DNA of 45,908 nucleotides from Chitinophagales bacterium (GCA_026461075.1 JAPJNH010000054.1:1-45908), one strand, 5' to 3'. Positions 32,538 through 41,991 are shown, counted from the first letter of the stretch. The notes: generated from the sequence alone by a model not told the origin. Numbers and translations are program-made.

Positions 32538-33974
32538 TTAAGGGAAGATACCCAATTGCAAGTAGCTATCACCAATTTTATTGATTGCATTAGCAAAAGA
32601 AGCTGTACGCAAATCAGTAATTTTCTTGTTAGACAAACGCATATCACGAATCTCATTGTAAGAAACGATCATTGAATCTTCCAATCCAGAATATACTAAA
32701 TCAACTTCATCAGGACCATGAGCAATTAACTTACGTTCTGCAGCGCTCACTTTTTTACCCGTCAATGATTCAACGGTATTCAACATGTTAGCATGTGCAC
32801 CTTCTTGGAAACGCTTTTCCATACGTCCGAAACGTACATGGCTTAAGTTTTTCAACCATTCGAAGTAAGAAACAGTAACACCACCAGCGTTCAAGTACAT
32901 ATCAGGAACAACTACAGCGCCTTTCTTCAACAAGATTTCGTCTGCTTCTGGAGTCAAAGGACCGTTTGCAGCTTCACCGATGATTTTAGCTTTTACTTTA
33001 GCAGCATTGCTAGCATCGATAACGTTTTCAAGCGCAGCAGGGATTAAGATATCGCAATCACATTCCAAAACATCAGAAGCTTTCTTCGTAGTTTTTGTAG
33101 CGTGCTTATAATTCAAGATAGAACCTGTTTCGCGACGGCAAGCCATAACAGCTTCAACATCCAATCCTTTCGGGTTGAAGATCGAACCTTCCATTTCTGA
33201 CAAACCAACAACGATAGCGCCGTTAGCGTGGAAGTAGTGAGCAGCATGGTAACCTACGTTACCCAAACCTTGAACAGCTACGCGCTTTCCTTCAACGCCA
33301 GTAGTCATGCCCAATTTCTTCATATCTTCTACATTGCTCAACATTTCACGGATACCATAGAATACACCAAGACCAGTAGCTTCCTTACGTCCGCGTACAC
33401 CACCTTGTGCAATTGGCTTACCAGTGATACAACCTGCTGAATCGATTTCACCAGGACGCATTGCTTGGTACGTATCCAAGATCCAACCCATTTCGCGTTC
33501 GCCGGAACCGTAATCAGGTGCAGGTACGTCGATACCAGGGCCGATGAAATTCTTTTTCACCAACTCAGCAGCATAACGACGAGTGATACGCTCTAGTTCT
33601 TCAACTGTATAATCTTTAGGATTGATTTTGATACCTCCTTTACCACCACCAAACGGAACGTTTACGGTAGCACATTTGTAAGTCATCAAAGCCGCTAATG
33701 CCATTACCTCATCTTGGTTAACAGCAGTGCTGTAACGGATACCACCTTTACATGGCAATTTATGATGAGAGTGTTGAACACGGTAAGCTTCAATTACTTG
33801 TACTTGTCCGCGGATATTCACCGGGAAACGCATTTGGTATACGCTGTTACAAGCCTTGATTTGTTCCAACAAACCTTTGTCAAACTTCGTGAACTTAGCC
33901 GCTTTATCAAAAGAGCGTTCTACACTGTTGAAAAAGCTGTACTCGTGTGCAGCTGTGGTCTTCTTTGTAGCCAT
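32538..33974 (-). CDS. Glu/Leu/Phe/Val dehydrogenase (glutamate dehydrogenase)
   Basis: The 478-residue protein interconverts glutamate and 2-oxoglutarate with ammonia, or acts on a related amino acid. KGGIRYS and the catalytic-site PFGGGKGGI (about residues 107-115) are followed by PAPDYGSGEREMGWILD and the Rossmann motif VAVQGLGNVGYHAA. It is about 50 residues longer than the common 420-residue form, mostly toward the C-terminus. Cofactor preference is not decided. It lies 32 bases downstream of the CcmD-like gene on the same strand. Confidence 0.92.
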   Translation of the reverse strand: MATKKTTAAHEYSFFNSVERSFDKAAKFTKFDKGLLEQIKACNSVYQMRFPVNIRGQVQVIEAYRVQHSHHKLPCKGGIRYSTAVNQDEVMALAALMTYKCATVNVPFGGGKGGIKINPKDYTVEELERITRRYAAELVKKNFIGPGIDVPAPDYGSGEREMGWILDTYQAMRPGEIDSAGCITGKPIAQGGVRGRKEATGLGVFYGIREMLSNVEDMKKLGMTTGVEGKRVAVQGLGNVGYHAAHYFHANGAIVVGLSEMEGSIFNPKGLDVEAVMACRRETGSILNYKHATKTTKKASDVLECDCDILIPAALENVIDASNAAKVKAKIIGEAANGPLTPEADEILLKKGAVVVPDMYLNAGGVTVSYFEWLKNLSHVRFGRMEKRFQEGAHANMLNTVESLTGKKVSAAERKLIAHGPDEVDLVYSGLEDSMIVSYNEIRDMRLSNKKITDLRTASFANAINKIGDSYLQLGIFP

Positions 33975-34006
33975 GTTAATGGTTTAGGGTTAAATTATGA
34001 TTTAGT

Positions 34007-34231
34007 TTAATGAATATTTTCGTTTGCATCCTTGTGCAACTTATTTACTTTTTTGTCGAGATTAAATAGAAAAACGAATAAGCCAATGAGGATAATTAAA
34101 ATTACAGCAATGACTACACGGATTTTTCCATCGGCGCGAAAGGTATCGGCCATTTCAACAGAGTTTGTCCCTGCTTGCGCAATGAAAGCGACAAAGCTAA
34201 ATAGGACTGCCAAAAGCACACTTTTTCTCAT
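34007..34231 (-). CDS. CcmD-family small membrane protein
   Basis: The start at 34231 gives MRKSVLLAVLFSFVAFIAQA, a signal-like first helix; a longer in-frame start adds 19 unconvincing residues. The 74-residue product then has MADTFRADGKIRVVIAVILI, a second membrane helix, and LDKKVNKLHKD. The R-x-x-GKI...VVIAV...LDKKVxKL pattern is that of Bacteroidota CcmD-like proteins, which assist haem export for cytochrome c maturation next to CcmC. No ccmC or ccmB is nearby, so it is either detached from its usual cluster or only CcmD-like. Confidence 0.7.
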   Translation of the reverse strand: MRKSVLLAVLFSFVAFIAQAGTNSVEMADTFRADGKIRVVIAVILIILIGLFVFLFNLDKKVNKLHKDANENIH

Positions 34232-34362
34232 ACCAGGACTGCTTGATAATAAGGGGACAAACGTAATGCTAAAAGTGGAATAATGCAAGAAAAATCAACA
34301 ATTCACGATAAAAATCGCACTTGATTTATGCACACCATTTTGTGCTTTACTTCGCTAAAACA

Positions 34363-34391
34363 AAAAAGCCTTTCCAGAAGGAAAGGCTTTC
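34363..34391. terminator. Bidirectional terminator beside rpmE2
   Basis: AAAGCCTTTC and GAAAGGCTTT pair around a 6-base loop. It is placed about 20 bases after the minus-strand stop of the L31 gene, with an A-run on the plus-strand left side that reads as a T-run on the minus strand. Confidence 0.9.
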
Positions 34392-34408
34392 GAATGAATT
34401 GAAGCAGA

Positions 34409-34663
34409 TTACTTTGCTTTCTTTTCGTATTTCTTGTTGAACTTGTCGATACGACCAGCTGTGTCGATGAATTTCATCTTACCAGTATAGTAAGGATGGC
34501 TCGTATGCGAAATCTCTAATTTCACTAATGGATATTCGTTGCCATCTTCCCACTTAATGGTTTCTTTTGTGTTCACGCAACTACGAGTTAAGAATGCGTA
34601 ATCATTTGACATATCCTTAAATACCACAAAACGGAAACTTGAAGGATGGATATTTTGTTTCAT
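34409..34663 (-). CDS. rpmE2: 50S ribosomal protein L31, type B
   Basis: The 84-residue protein starts [19 protein letters not shown] and contains [18 protein letters not shown] and the conserved [12 protein letters not shown]. It lacks the paired CxxC zinc motifs of type A L31, which defines the zinc-free type B form; one Cys (SCVN) remains. Type B L31 often replaces the zinc form when zinc is short; whether this genome has both cannot be seen here. It is monocistronic with its own terminator. Confidence 0.95.
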   Translation of the reverse strand: MKQNIHPSSFRFVVFKDMSNDYAFLTRSCVNTKETIKWEDGNEYPLVKLEISHTSHPYYTGKMKFIDTAGRIDKFNKKYEKKAK

Positions 34664-34803
34664 TTTTCTTTGATTTAACTAGAATTCAGGATTGCAAAAG
34701 TAATCATTTTCTTTGAAAAACAAAAAAAATGCATAAAATATATTAGTCCTGCGGTGAAAGTTTATAAATACTTGATTATTTGAGGGTTTTACTAAAAAAC
34801 AAA

Positions 34804-34829
34804 TGCCGGTAAGAATAAACTTACCGGCA
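34804..34829 (-). terminator. Terminator after ftsZ
   Basis: TGCCGGTAAG and CTTACCGGCA pair perfectly (10 bp) around a 6-base loop. On the minus strand, the stem is followed by a T-rich stretch, 40 bases past the ftsZ stop. The rest of the 200 bases between ftsZ and rpmE2 shows nothing else. Confidence 0.85.
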
Positions 34830-34869
34830 CTGTCACCTTTAAAAACAGACAAACAAGAACGTCTCTTTT

Positions 34870-36546
34870 CTAGTCCAACTTATCGTGGAGGTAGGAGTTT
34901 CTGCGAATTTCCGACTGATTATCAGCATTACGGATCACGCTAAACTCATTATAAGTTTTTTCTGCAGAGCTATGTGCCATGAAATCCTCATTTGGATTTT
35001 TAGCACTAAACGCAGAATTATCGTAGTTATAGTTTAATTGCTTCAATTTATTCTTGCGGTCGTCCGCCAATTCGCTCGACTTATGCTCTACTGCAGCAAC
35101 TGTACTAGCCAAGATATCATTCATTTGACTTCTTGGAGATGCTTGGTGTAAAGGATCGCTCATTGGGGCAACGCTAAACTGAATTTCATTAGATTCTACT
35201 TCAGCAGCAGGCACTTCGGCTTCGTTAATAACCACTTGCTCGAATTCCATTTCAACTTCAGCAACAGGAGCTTGCTCTAATTCGAATTCCATTTCAACTT
35301 CCATCGGAACCTCTGACACTACTGCTGGTGCTTGTACCGCTTGAAACAAATCAAGCACAATTGGCATTTCAGCTTCGGCAACAGGCGACTCTTCTACTTG
35401 CGCCGCAACAGATGCAGACACCGCTTCGAATTCAGCAGCAGGAACCGATTCAACAATATTAAAAGGAGCAGGGTTGATATCCAACTCTAGGGCTGCTTGA
35501 GAAACTGGACTCACCACTTCCGCAACTTGCGCAGGAGCCGCAGCATTTACTTCCTCCGCACGATTAAAACCCGCAGCAATAATAGTTACGCTGATATTAT
35601 CTTCTAATGTTTCATCAAAAACGCGACCTTGCTTAATTTGAACATTATCACCCGCAGCACGACGTACATAGGTAGCGATTTCTGTCAATTCATCCAAGGT
35701 AATCTTCTTAGTACCGTAAGTAACGTTGATCAAGATGAATTTAGCGCCTTGAATTTCTTTATCATTCAATAAGCGTGATTCTAAGGCACGTTCAGTAGCT
35801 GCTAACGCACGACCTACTCCACTTGCCGCTCCGTTACCAATTAAGGCAACACCACTGTTTGTTAATGCTACACGCACATCTTCAAAGTCGACGTTTTGTG
35901 TACCAACAGTAGTAATACATTCTGCAATGCTCTTTGCAGCAGTCGCCAAAATATCATCGGCTTTGCCATAAGCATTATCAATATCCATATCGCCATACTC
36001 CGCACGTAATGTTTCATTTGAAACAACGATTGTAGCATCTGCATACTTTTTCAATTCTTCAATACCGCTATCAGCTTGCTTTTGTGTACGCAATCCTTCA
36101 TAATCAAAAGGAGTGGTAACAATACCAACTGTTAAAAGGCCTAATTCACGCGCTACACGAGCGATAACAGGAGCAGCACCCGTACCTGTTCCACCACCCA
36201 TTCCGGCAGTTACGAACAACATCTTAGTACTTCCTTGTAAATATTCACGGATAGCGTCGATTGATTCAAGCGCCGCTTCACGACCACGTTCAGGATTTGT
36301 TCCTGCACCTAATCCTTCCGTTAATTTTTCACCTAACTGAATTTTGTTCAATACCGGGCTCATATCCAAAGATTGGCGATCGGTATTCGCTACTACTAAA
36401 TCAACATCCTTAATACCTAAGCGGAACATATGATTCACCGCATTAGTACCGCCACCACCCACACCAATTACCTTGATGCGAGCGCTTTTGTTTTTCGGCA
36501 TGTTGAATTCTAACATTCGATTGAGATTTGGTTGATTTTGGTTCAT
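34870..36546 (-). CDS. ftsZ: Cell division protein FtsZ
   Basis: The 558-residue tubulin homologue builds the division ring. GTP-binding signatures are IGVGGGGTNAVNHM near residue 30 and the tubulin loop GMGGGTGTGAAPVIARVA near 120; TTPFDYEG follows. The GTPase and C-terminal domains end near residue 335, and a long, acidic linker of about 190 residues rich in Glu, Val and Ala follows, with near repeats such as VEMEFELEQ and VEMEFEQVV. The last residues (RRNSYLHDKLD) probably hold the peptide that docks on FtsA. It is the last gene of murC-ftsQ-ftsA-ftsZ. Confidence 0.97.
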   Translation of the reverse strand: MNQNQPNLNRMLEFNMPKNKSARIKVIGVGGGGTNAVNHMFRLGIKDVDLVVANTDRQSLDMSPVLNKIQLGEKLTEGLGAGTNPERGREAALESIDAIREYLQGSTKMLFVTAGMGGGTGTGAAPVIARVARELGLLTVGIVTTPFDYEGLRTQKQADSGIEELKKYADATIVVSNETLRAEYGDMDIDNAYGKADDILATAAKSIAECITTVGTQNVDFEDVRVALTNSGVALIGNGAASGVGRALAATERALESRLLNDKEIQGAKFILINVTYGTKKITLDELTEIATYVRRAAGDNVQIKQGRVFDETLEDNISVTIIAAGFNRAEEVNAAAPAQVAEVVSPVSQAALELDINPAPFNIVESVPAAEFEAVSASVAAQVEESPVAEAEMPIVLDLFQAVQAPAVVSEVPMEVEMEFELEQAPVAEVEMEFEQVVINEAEVPAAEVESNEIQFSVAPMSDPLHQASPRSQMNDILASTVAAVEHKSSELADDRKNKLKQLNYNYDNSAFSAKNPNEDFMAHSSAEKTYNEFSVIRNADNQSEIRRNSYLHDKLD

Positions 36547-36601
36547 GTGTTTTGTCTGTTTATGGTTGCTGTATGGTTAAAGGTGCGTCTGTTTGATCTG
36601 A

Positions 36602-38059
36602 TTATTTATCGATGTTCGGATCTTCATCGCCTTCGAAAAGGTCTTTGGTCATTTTCAAAATTGCTGTCAAGGAGAAGCGACTCTTTTCTTTCACAATATC
36701 TCTTGTTTTATCCCCTGCAACAATAGGTTCTGATTCCAAAACGGGTTCTTGCTGAGGGACATCCATTACCCCATTCACTGCATCTACTTGAACTTCATCC
36801 ACTGGTGCAACTTGCGCTTCAGCGATTGGTTCTGCGACTACTTCAACATTTTTATATGAATTGTTTAATGGCTTAAGGCTACCGTTCTCATAACCCCATT
36901 TCACCAAACCAATTACCGTTGAATGCGAAGCATTACTAAATAAATCTTTATCTGTATTTGCTACATAAGCCACTGGCAAACCAATGCGGGTAGCAATTCC
37001 TGTATTTACATCAAATAACTTCGTAAGGTGCTTCAATTGCGAACCACCACCTGTTAATACGATACCTGCGATTAACTTTCTTTGATCGAAGCCTGCATTC
37101 GTGATATGCGACTTAACAGCGTTCACGATATCTTCCATACGTGCATGGATGATTTTTGACAACTGATACAAAGAAATTTCTTGAGCCGGGTTCCAACGCA
37201 TTCCTTTAATGGTAATGACTTGGTTCTGGTCCATTTCATTTGGCATTGCGCAACCGTATTCAACCTTCAACTTTTCTGCAATATTTTGCATTACAGAACA
37301 GTCTTGCTTGATATCCATTGTAACGATATTACCACCGTAACCAATCACACCAGTATGATGGATTACATTATCCTTGAAAATCGCGATATCGGTAGTACCG
37401 CCTCCGATATCGACCAATACCACACCGGCTTCGATTTCTTCGGCAGTTAATACAGAAGCTGAAGAGGCTAAAGGTTCCAAAGTAGAACCTGCAATTTCTA
37501 AACCTGCATCCAATACACAACGGTAGATTACTTTTACAGCATTTAAACGTGCTGTGATGATATGGAAGTTACCTGTTAGGCGCGTTCCTATCATACCACG
37601 AGGATCCACGATACTACGTGACGTATCAACTATAAAATCTTGCGGTAATACGTTAATGATTTGCTCACCTGGATCCACTTGTAACTTGAACATATCATCA
37701 ATCAAACGCTGAATATCGCCTGTATTAATAGGCTCATCAATTTGATCACGGATGATGATTCCAGTATGTTTTGAGCTTTTGATATGTTGACCAGCGATAC
37801 CTACAAAAACGGTACGAATATTAACGCCGGCATTTTCTTCTGCTAATTTAACAGCTTGCTTAATCGCATCTACTGTTTGAACCACATTCACCACTCCATC
37901 GTTTTTATCAACGCCTGAAGAAGCTACTCTACCCATGCCCAAGACCTCAATCTTGTGATGTTCATTCACCTTTGCGACAATCGCTACAATTTTAGTGGTA
38001 CCGATATCCAAACCTGCAATAATATCGCCAGGTAAAATTTTGTGTTTAGGTGAGCTCAT
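36602..38059 (-). CDS. ftsA: Cell division protein FtsA
   Basis: The 485-residue actin-like protein tethers FtsZ to the membrane. Phosphate-binding motifs are IAGLDIGTTKIVAIVAKV (about 13-30) and VVLVDIGGGTTDIAIF (about 213-228), with the 1C domain between and VLTGGGSQLKHL late in the ATPase core. A linker of about 70 residues follows and the C-terminus has RFSLTAILKMTKDLFEG, an amphipathic helix fit for membrane binding. It is placed 18 bases after ftsQ and 55 bases before ftsZ. Confidence 0.96.
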   Translation of the reverse strand: MSSPKHKILPGDIIAGLDIGTTKIVAIVAKVNEHHKIEVLGMGRVASSGVDKNDGVVNVVQTVDAIKQAVKLAEENAGVNIRTVFVGIAGQHIKSSKHTGIIIRDQIDEPINTGDIQRLIDDMFKLQVDPGEQIINVLPQDFIVDTSRSIVDPRGMIGTRLTGNFHIITARLNAVKVIYRCVLDAGLEIAGSTLEPLASSASVLTAEEIEAGVVLVDIGGGTTDIAIFKDNVIHHTGVIGYGGNIVTMDIKQDCSVMQNIAEKLKVEYGCAMPNEMDQNQVITIKGMRWNPAQEISLYQLSKIIHARMEDIVNAVKSHITNAGFDQRKLIAGIVLTGGGSQLKHLTKLFDVNTGIATRIGLPVAYVANTDKDLFSNASHSTVIGLVKWGYENGSLKPLNNSYKNVEVVAEPIAEAQVAPVDEVQVDAVNGVMDVPQQEPVLESEPIVAGDKTRDIVKEKSRFSLTAILKMTKDLFEGDEDPNIDK

Positions 38060-38077
38060 GAATAGCTGTTTGTGTGT

Positions 38078-38842
38078 TTATTTTTTGGTAGCGACGACTT
38101 GCCGATCGAATTGAAGGGAAATCTTTCTATATGCTTGTGGTAGATGACTTTGATAGAACGTTTGTAGTTTATTCAATTTCTCTTCGGCATTTTCTGGCCC
38201 TCCGAACTCTATAAACGCATCGCCCAGCAAAGGATAAAGGTGAATCATTTGCGGACTCTTCACATCCATCATCGTAATCTGGCTTTGCCAAAACACGCTA
38301 CTCTGAATTAATTTGGCAAGGTGAACCAAATCTTGTCCAAAGTGTTGTGTTGTATCACGAGGATTGAAAATGCTTTCTGTAACATCTCCACTAACAATAA
38401 GAACGCGTGGTGTAAAAGTAGGGCAATAAGGCATCGTTCTTCCGTTTTGATCCACATAAAACCCTACATCGTTTTTGTGAATTATCCTCATTAGTGGACA
38501 ACGTTGTACAATCTTAATATCCACCACCCCATTTCTGTCTACAAAAACCTCTGCATCTTGCACCCAGAAATTGGCTTCCAGAGCACGTTCTAGGATATTT
38601 AGCTGTATTGCACTGAGGGGTTTATTGAACAGCGTATCATAGCCTTCTCTTTTGAACATCGCATGCACATCTTTCTTCGTTACAAACTGCTTATTCACAT
38701 CGGTGTCGATCGTAATATTTATAACTGGAACCTTTTTATTTTGACGTACAAAAACGCCCCAAATAATCCCTAGCAACAGCACCGCTGCTAACACTATCCA
38801 CAAGACCCAATACCCTATTTTCTTCCAATCAATATTCTTCAT
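38078..38842 (-). CDS. ftsQ: Cell division protein FtsQ/DivIB-like
   Basis: The start at 38842 is chosen because its ATG overlaps the murC TGA in an ATGA arrangement. The 254-residue protein has a short cytoplasmic start, one membrane helix (about 9-29, YWVLWIVLAAVLLLGIIWGV), then a POTRA-like domain (INITIDTDVNKQFVTKKDV, later EANFWVQDAEVFVDRNG) and a beta domain to residue 250. Sequence conservation in this family is low, so position between murC and ftsA weighs heavily. It links the inner-membrane divisome subcomplex. Confidence 0.9.
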   Translation of the reverse strand: MKNIDWKKIGYWVLWIVLAAVLLLGIIWGVFVRQNKKVPVINITIDTDVNKQFVTKKDVHAMFKREGYDTLFNKPLSAIQLNILERALEANFWVQDAEVFVDRNGVVDIKIVQRCPLMRIIHKNDVGFYVDQNGRTMPYCPTFTPRVLIVSGDVTESIFNPRDTTQHFGQDLVHLAKLIQSSVFWQSQITMMDVKSPQMIHLYPLLGDAFIEFGGPENAEEKLNKLQTFYQSHLPQAYRKISLQFDRQVVATKK

Positions 38843-40209
38843 GATGCATTCCTTTGCTTTGCCCACTTGGCAAGTGGTTCGATTAATAAATCAATATCGC
38901 CAGCGCCAATGGTGCATAGCACTTCGATCTCTTTATGGTCCAAATAAGCTAATACCCCATACATAGGGATTACCGATTTTTTCGGAGCCGCACAGTTTTC
39001 TAATATCAACTCCGATACAATACCTGGAATAGGCAATTCACGTGCAGGATAAATCGGTAATAAAATCAATTCATCACAACTACTTAAAGATTCGCTAAAG
39101 CCAGCTAAAAAATCACGGGTTCTACTATACAAATGCGGTTGAAAAATCGCTGTAATACGCTTTCCTGGATACATTTCCCGTACCGAAGTCAAGAAAGGCG
39201 CAATCTCATTAGGATGATGTGCATAGTCGTCGATATAGGTAATCTTTTTTCCTTTCTCCACATATTCAAAGCGACGTTTCACCCCTCGGAAGCTAGCAAT
39301 ACCTTTCCTTACCATTTCCATATCCATGCCCATCAACTGACAGAGAGCAATGCCTGCTAAGGCGTTTTCAATATTATAACGACCATGAATTAACAATTGA
39401 AATTCACCATAGGTAGTCGACTGATGCCATACCTCAAAATGATAATATCCGTCGATAATGCGAATATTTCGAGCCGTCCAATCAGCCTCCATATCCTCAA
39501 TACTATAACTCTGCAGCTGTGGATGCTGTAATCTGTTTTCTATTCGAATCCCCTTTTTGTACAACAAGAAGCCTTCTTTCTTTACCACTTCGCTGAAGGC
39601 ACAGAAGGTATCCTCAAAATCTTGAATTCCTCCTTTATAGATATCTAAATGATCTGGGTCGGCCGCAGTAATAATCGCTGCATATGGAGCTAGACGTAAA
39701 AAAGAACGATCATATTCATCGGCCTCCACTACCATCCAATCGCTATTTCCCAATAAGGAATTCGAATTGTAATTAGCGGAAATACCGCCTAAGAATGCGG
39801 TAGGATCGGCACCTGCAGTCTTCATTAAATGCGCCAATAAGGTAGAGGTCGTTGTTTTACCATGTGTGCCCGCCACGGCGGCCACTTTACTTTGCGCGGT
39901 GATCCATTGCAAAGCCTCACTACGCTTCATCACCCGAACGGTACCTTGCAAGGCTGTTTGCAGCTCTTGCATTTCTTTTGGAATTGCAGGGGTATAAATA
40001 AACAAATCAACAGCGGCAGGAATTAGACTAGGACGATCTTCGTAATGAATTTGCATTCCTTCTTGCTCCAACTCTTTGGTAAGCACGGTGGATGTCTTAT
40101 CATAGCCACTCACTTGAATGCCACGGCGATGCAGATAACGCGCAATAGCGCTCATCCCTATTCCTCCGATTCCAATAAAATAAACATGTTTTAGCTGCTG
40201 CAATTGCAT
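38839..40209 (-). CDS. murC: UDP-N-acetylmuramate-L-alanine ligase
   Basis: The start at 40209 gives MQLQQLKHVYFIGIGGIGMS, with the UDP-binding GIGGIGM at the usual distance from the N-terminus. The 456-residue enzyme adds L-Ala to UDP-MurNAc. The ATP P-loop is AGTHGKTTTSTLLAHLM, the central domain has VEADEYDRSFL and ITAADPDHLDIYKG, and the C-terminal domain has YIDDYAHHPNEI and FQPHLYSRT. It heads the division operon here; murG and ftsW, commonly upstream in related genomes, are absent from this window. Confidence 0.96.
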   Translation of the reverse strand: MQLQQLKHVYFIGIGGIGMSAIARYLHRRGIQVSGYDKTSTVLTKELEQEGMQIHYEDRPSLIPAAVDLFIYTPAIPKEMQELQTALQGTVRVMKRSEALQWITAQSKVAAVAGTHGKTTTSTLLAHLMKTAGADPTAFLGGISANYNSNSLLGNSDWMVVEADEYDRSFLRLAPYAAIITAADPDHLDIYKGGIQDFEDTFCAFSEVVKKEGFLLYKKGIRIENRLQHPQLQSYSIEDMEADWTARNIRIIDGYYHFEVWHQSTTYGEFQLLIHGRYNIENALAGIALCQLMGMDMEMVRKGIASFRGVKRRFEYVEKGKKITYIDDYAHHPNEIAPFLTSVREMYPGKRITAIFQPHLYSRTRDFLAGFSESLSSCDELILLPIYPARELPIPGIVSELILENCAAPKKSVIPMYGVLAYLDHKEIEVLCTIGAGDIDLLIEPLAKWAKQRNAS

Positions 40210-40272
40210 AAGGGGTCGTTTTGAACCGACTCCTAAAATTACTTTGCTTCGCTTATGCAATCATAAGTTCTT

Positions 40273-40309
40273 GTTCACAAGACCTATTCATTAGCACTAA
40301 ATTGTGAAC
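40273..40309. promoter_or_regulatory. 8-bp inverted repeat upstream of murC
   Basis: GTTCACAA (40273-40280) and TTGTGAAC (40302-40309) are exact reverse complements 21 bases apart, 64-100 bases before the murC start and just after the yggS stop. Possible operator; no regulator is suggested by the sequence. Confidence 0.4.
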
Positions 40310-40325
40310 GTTAAGAGGCATTATA

Positions 40326-40976
40326 TTAACGAGCCCCAAACAAGGTGCTGCCAATTCGTACCATATTGCTCCCCTCTTCAATTGCCAATAAATAATCGCC
40401 ACTCATACCCATGGAGAGTATGTTTGCGGCGGGATTTAAGGCGACTAATCGATCCGATGCCTGTTTTAAGGCTTTAAATTCAGAACGAATCTGTTCGGTG
40501 TTTTCTGTCACCGAGGACATCCCCATAACGCCAAGGACATTGACATTTGGCCATCTTGATAAATCAGCAATAATCCCTTCGAATTCGGATAGATCGAATC
40601 CAAACTTGGTTTCTTCCTGTGCGACAAAAAGCTGTAACAAGACATTAACCCTTAAATTCGCTTTGGCCGCTTCCTTTTGAATCTCACTCAGCAGTCGCTC
40701 AGAGTCGACTCCATGTATAAGATACACATGCGGAATCACCAATTTAACCTTATTACGTTGCAGATGTCCAATGAAGTGCCAACGTATATCAGCTGGTAGC
40801 GCGGGTACTTTTTCTACAAATTCCTGGACATAGTTTTCGCCGAAATCACGCTGTCCCATGTCGTAATACCCTTGAATATCTTCAATGGGTTTAGTTTTCG
40901 AAACGGCAACCAGTTGTACCTGCTTGCCGCCGAAAGACTTTTTTATTTGCTGATAGACATCAACATTAATCGCCAT
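40326..40976 (-). CDS. yggS: YggS/PLPBP-family pyridoxal phosphate homeostasis protein
   Basis: A 216-residue single-domain TIM-barrel protein. LVAVSKTKP holds the PLP-binding Lys (about residue 27), GQRDFGENYVQEF is the conserved helix, WHFIGHLQRNK (about 66-76) is the family signature and LSMGMSGDY with MVRIGSTLFGAR forms the phosphate-binding C-terminus. YggS binds PLP without known catalysis and affects vitamin B6 and amino-acid balance. It lies two bases after folE and is probably co-transcribed with queD-folE. Confidence 0.95.
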   Translation of the reverse strand: MAINVDVYQQIKKSFGGKQVQLVAVSKTKPIEDIQGYYDMGQRDFGENYVQEFVEKVPALPADIRWHFIGHLQRNKVKLVIPHVYLIHGVDSERLLSEIQKEAAKANLRVNVLLQLFVAQEETKFGFDLSEFEGIIADLSRWPNVNVLGVMGMSSVTENTEQIRSEFKALKQASDRLVALNPAANILSMGMSGDYLLAIEEGSNMVRIGSTLFGAR

Positions 40977-40978
40977 GA

Positions 40979-41566
40979 TTAGTGTAAATTCTTCGAAATA
41001 AGTTTTAAGAATTCAGAACGAGTAGCCTGATTTTTGAAAACGCCCGTGAATGCGGAGGTAGTCGTACTTGAATTTTGTTTCTGTACACCACGCATCATCA
41101 TACATAAGTGTTGACATTCAATAACCACGGCAACGCCAAAAGGCTTCAAGCCTTCTTCCAAAGCCACTAATACTTCGTTCGTCAGACGCTCTTGCACTTG
41201 TAAACGACGTGCAAATACCTCTACTACACGCGCTATTTTGCTCAGTCCAATGATTTGACCATTAGGAATATAGGCGATATGCGCTCTTCCGAAGAAGGGC
41301 AACATATGATGTTCGCACATGCTATAAATCTCGATATCCTTCACCACTACCATTTCACTCACTTCTTCTTTGAATAAAGCGGATTGAATAATATCAGCGG
41401 CAGACATTTTATAACCACCAGTAAGGTAGGACAATGACTTTGCCACGCGTTCAGGCGTTTTCAACAAACCTTCTCTTTCTGGGTTTTCACCAATTTCAGA
41501 AAGGACGAGTTTGTATTGCTTGGCAATAGCTTCCATTGTCGGGGTTAATTCCACTTTCTCTTGCAT
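40979..41566 (-). CDS. folE: GTP cyclohydrolase I
   Basis: A 195-residue enzyme making 7,8-dihydroneopterin triphosphate from GTP. Zinc ligands lie in [19 protein letters not shown] (Cys and His, about residues 83-88) and in [31 protein letters not shown] follows, and [12 protein letters not shown] is the end of the active site. It sits 17 bases after queD. FolE product is shared by folate and by queuosine/7-deazaguanine synthesis; QueD beside it suggests at least the latter is served. Confidence 0.97.
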   Translation of the reverse strand: MQEKVELTPTMEAIAKQYKLVLSEIGENPEREGLLKTPERVAKSLSYLTGGYKMSAADIIQSALFKEEVSEMVVVKDIEIYSMCEHHMLPFFGRAHIAYIPNGQIIGLSKIARVVEVFARRLQVQERLTNEVLVALEEGLKPFGVAVVIECQHLCMMMRGVQKQNSSTTTSAFTGVFKNQATRSEFLKLISKNLH

Positions 41567-41583
41567 ATGTTTAGTTTAATTTT

Positions 41584-41991
41584 TTATTCTCCGTAGTATT
41601 CCACAAAAATATTTTCCGTTTCCTGCAATTTTACGCAATGCAAGATTCCTCCTTCAATATGAGGGGCCATTTGGTCCCAGATAGCTTTCGCCACATTTTC
41701 TGTCGAAGGCATGATACCTTGTAGAAAAGGAACATCCAAATTGAGGTTTTTGTGATCGATATGTTTGATCACCTGTTCATTGATTACCTTGCTGAGGTCG
41801 CGCATATTCATTACGAAGCCCGTTTCCGGATTTACATTTCCTTTAACAGTTACCCATAGTGTATAATTATGCCCATGCCAATTCGGATTGGCACAGCCTC
41901 CGAATACGGTTTTATTCTGTTCTTCGGTCCAATTTGGGTTAGAAAGCTTATGAGCGGCGTTAAAATGCTCGCGACGGGTTAGGTAAAACAT
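41584..41991 (-). CDS. queD: 6-carboxy-5,6,7,8-tetrahydropterin synthase (QueD/PTPS family)
   Basis: A 135-residue protein with zinc-binding His in REHFNAAHKL (about residues 8-16) and WHGHNYTLWVTVKG (about 39-52), the catalytic Cys in FGGCANPNW, and late Glu in HCVKLQETENIFVEYYG. QueD uses the folE product on the way to preQ0, the queuosine precursor; a 6-pyruvoyl-tetrahydropterin synthase activity cannot be excluded from sequence alone. It is first of queD-folE-yggS. A minus-strand TACTTTTG at 42027-42020 matches the -7 consensus about 30 bases upstream. Confidence 0.92.
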   Translation of the reverse strand: MFYLTRREHFNAAHKLSNPNWTEEQNKTVFGGCANPNWHGHNYTLWVTVKGNVNPETGFVMNMRDLSKVINEQVIKHIDHKNLNLDVPFLQGIMPSTENVAKAIWDQMAPHIEGGILHCVKLQETENIFVEYYGE

